Of a stretch of 64,000 nucleotides of DNA, positions 62,326 through 64,000 are shown piece by piece. The position numbers and the translations under genes are program-made. Origin of the DNA: Massilia phyllostachyos. GTDB taxonomy: Bacteria; Pseudomonadota; Gammaproteobacteria; Burkholderiales; Burkholderiaceae_D. Location of the stretch: contig NZ_JAJNOC010000004.1 of assembly GCF_021044825.1 (NCBI RefSeq), forward strand, positions 62,001 through 126,000, given 5' to 3'. Position 1 is the stretch's first letter. Every line of letters starts with the position of its first letter. The notes beneath the pieces are model-generated. The model had not been told where the DNA came from, did no database searches, and worked only from the letters and a program-made list of their open reading frames with translations.

Positions 62326-64000
62326 TGCTGAGATCTTTCTCGCGACTGCTGCTGGGCGCCGTGCTGGTGCTGGCCACGGCCTCCGCCATGGCCGCCGCCC
62401 CCGGCCAGATTCCCCTCGACAGGGGCTGGAGCTTCCGCATCCTGCCGGGCAGTGCCCAGGCCGGCGCGCATCCGGAAGCGGCGCCGTGGCGGGCGGCGAC
62501 GGTGCCCGGCACGGTGCATACCGATCTGTTCGCGCACAAGGTCATTGCCGACCCGTATGTCGGCGCGCCGGAGGCCGGCCTGCAATGGATCGGGCTGGCG
62601 GACTGGGAATACCAGACGAAGTTCGACGCGCCGCGCGACGTGCTCGGGCGGGCGCGCAGCGACCTGGTCTTCAATGGCCTGGATACCTATGCCGAAGTCT
62701 GGCTCAATGGCGAGCAACTGCTCAAAGCCGACAATGCCCACCGCACCTGGCGCCTGCCGGTGCAGGGCAAGCTGCGTGCGAAATCCAACGAGCTGCGCAT
62801 CGTGTTCCGCTCGCCGATCGCGACCCTGCTGCCGGGCGTTCAAGCGATGCCGCACAAGATCGCGGGCAATTACCCTTCGCCGTATGGGGATGAGCCGAAG
62901 GATGCGATGACGGGCAATTTCGCGCGCAAGCCGGCCTATCACTACGGCTGGGACTGGGGGCCGCGTTATGTCACCGCCGGCATCTCGAAACCGGTCGTGC
63001 TGCAGAGCTGGGATGCGGTCCGCATCGACGATCTGCAATTGCGCCAGGACCATGTTGACGCGGCGCGTGCGGATCTGGCGGCGGTTGCCTCGCTGGACGC
63101 GGTGCGCGACGGCGCGGCGCAATTGCGCCTGTGGCAGACGGCCCCGGGCGGCAAGCGCACGCTGGTGGCGCAGCAGCGAGCCACCCTGCGCGCCGGCATG
63201 AACCGCATCGACATGCCGGTGCAGGTCACGCAACCGCAGCGCTGGTTCCCGGCGGGCTATGGCGGCCAGCCCCTGTACCGCTACGAGCTGGAAGTAGACG
63301 ATGGCAAGGCGACGCTGGCGAAGGCCGCCGCGCGTACCGGCCTGCGCAGTGTCGAACTGCGCCGCGACCCCGACGCCAAGGGCAAGAGTTTCTATTTCCT
63401 CGTCAACGGCATCCCGGTCTTCGCCAAGGGCGCGAACACCATCCCCTTCGACATGTTCCAGCCGCGCATCACGAAGGCGCAATTGCGCCGCGTGATGGAA
63501 TCGGCGCGCGACGCCAACATGAACATGCTGCGCAGCTGGGGCGGCGGCTATTACGAAAACGACGATTTCTTCGAACTGGCCGACGAGCTCGGTCTGATGG
63601 TGTGGCAGGACTTCATGTTCGGCGGCGGCATGCAGCCGGCCTATGACGATGCCTTCCGCGCCAGCGTGGTGCTGGAAGCGCGCGACCAGGTGCGGCGCCT
63701 GCGCAACCATCCGAGCGTGGTCCTTTGGTGCGGCAATAACGAGGAAGAGATCGCCTGGAAATACTGGGGCCACGGCAAGGACCTGAAGCAGGCCGACCCC
63801 GAGTTCGCCGATAAGGTGTGGAAGGGTTATGTCCAGCTCTTCGGCGGCGACCTGCGCCAGGTGGTGGCGGAGGAGGGCGGCGGCATCGGCTACTGGTCCA
63901 GCTCGCCTGGCGACGACCTGGCCGAGGTCGCCAACACCCCGGCCAGCGGCGACATGCATTACTGGGAAGTGTGGGGCAACCCGGCGCATCCGGTGACCAA
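62322..64000 (+). CDS. Beta-mannosidase (GH2), 5' part, runs off the window
   Basis: The frame is open from ATG 62322 to the right edge without a stop, giving about 559 residues of a protein normally ~850-890 long. It has a signal peptide (cleaved near ASAMAAAP, residue ~25), the GH2 sugar-binding domain (DRGWSFRILPG, VPGTVHTDLFAH, GLDTYAEVWLNGEQLL), and the barrel start GIPVFAKGANTIPFDMF. The acid/base motif WCGNNEEE has Glu474 as the proton donor. It would remove terminal beta-mannose from oligosaccharides in the periplasm. It overlaps the halogenase-like gene by four bases. The nucleophile region lies beyond the window. Confidence 0.93.
   Translation, partial: MMLRSFSRLLLGAVLVLATASAMAAAPGQIPLDRGWSFRILPGSAQAGAHPEAAPWRAATVPGTVHTDLFAHKVIADPYVGAPEAGLQWIGLADWEYQTKFDAPRDVLGRARSDLVFNGLDTYAEVWLNGEQLLKADNAHRTWRLPVQGKLRAKSNELRIVFRSPIATLLPGVQAMPHKIAGNYPSPYGDEPKDAMTGNFARKPAYHYGWDWGPRYVTAGISKPVVLQSWDAVRIDDLQLRQDHVDAARADLAAVASLDAVRDGAAQLRLWQTAPGGKRTLVAQQRATLRAGMNRIDMPVQVTQPQRWFPAGYGGQPLYRYELEVDDGKATLAKAAARTGLRSVELRRDPDAKGKSFYFLVNGIPVFAKGANTIPFDMFQPRITKAQLRRVMESARDANMNMLRSWGGGYYENDDFFELADELGLMVWQDFMFGGGMQPAYDDAFRASVVLEARDQVRRLRNHPSVVLWCGNNEEEIAWKYWGHGKDLKQADPEFADKVWKGYVQLFGGDLRQVVAEEGGGIGYWSSSPGDDLAEVANTPASGDMHYWEVWGNPAHPVT

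Overview
The window looks like the chromosome of a GC-rich betaproteobacterium, most probably an Oxalobacteraceae/Massilia-type soil bacterium. I base this on high GC with strong third-position bias, the gene families, two TIGR01782-like TonB receptors paired with tryptophan-halogenase-like flavoproteins, and gene orders common in Burkholderiales. No search was run, so the taxonomy is inference. I saw no rRNA, tRNA, CRISPR array, IS element or prophage.

Layout. 1-1,090: end of a DUF979 permease subunit and pyroglutamyl peptidase. 1,150-2,867: a lipoprotein, a small unknown protein and a LysR regulator. 2,897-12,550: nucleoside salvage, with pseudouridine kinase/glycosidase on the minus strand and xapA-deoB-deoC-aldehyde dehydrogenase-deoA-cdd on the plus strand. 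12,903-20,565: a chitin/GlcNAc-type locus (TonB receptor, halogenase-like flavoprotein, GH18, GntR repressor, MFS sugar porter). 20,686-23,249: DUF2076 protein and a LytTR two-component system. 23,371-26,097: a GNAT gene broken by a stop codon, a TetR and a MocR regulator. 26,262-36,049: the reductive pyrimidine pathway (omega-transaminase, mmsA, preT, preA, NCS1 permease, dihydropyrimidinase, carbamoyl-beta-alanine amidohydrolase). 36,129-41,959: MgtC-like protein and urate catabolism (fused UraD-AllC, LysR, PuuD, M20 hydrolase). 41,927-46,864: a large secreted protein, an S9 peptidase and a 36-residue micro-ORF. 47,103-57,184: nitrate assimilation (nasT, nasS, MFS nitrate porter, nirB, nirD, NasB-like flavoprotein, nasA). 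57,598-64,000: a second TonB receptor, halogenase-like protein and GH2 beta-mannosidase, which runs off the edge.

How it works together. Nucleosides are split by XapA, DeoA, PsuG and Cdd. Deoxyribose phosphate goes through DeoB and DeoC to acetaldehyde and glyceraldehyde-3-phosphate, with an aldehyde dehydrogenase on hand. Uracil and thymine can be reduced, opened and deaminated to beta-alanine-type products, then to acetyl-CoA. Urate is oxidised towards allantoate. These routes release ammonia, and next to them lies the nitrate assimilation cluster. That cluster has a clear sigma-54 promoter followed by a two-hairpin ANTAR antitermination leader matching the adjacent NasT/NasS pair. The window is thus largely a nitrogen and nucleic-acid scavenging region flanked by two glycan-uptake loci.

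The most interesting non-coding signals are the ANTAR leader (49,048-49,136), a hairpin that hides the ribosome binding site of the mgtC-like gene (36,063-36,123), helically phased TGGT boxes before the first TonB receptor (12,779-12,835), and a micro-ORF with its own terminator (46,681-46,864).
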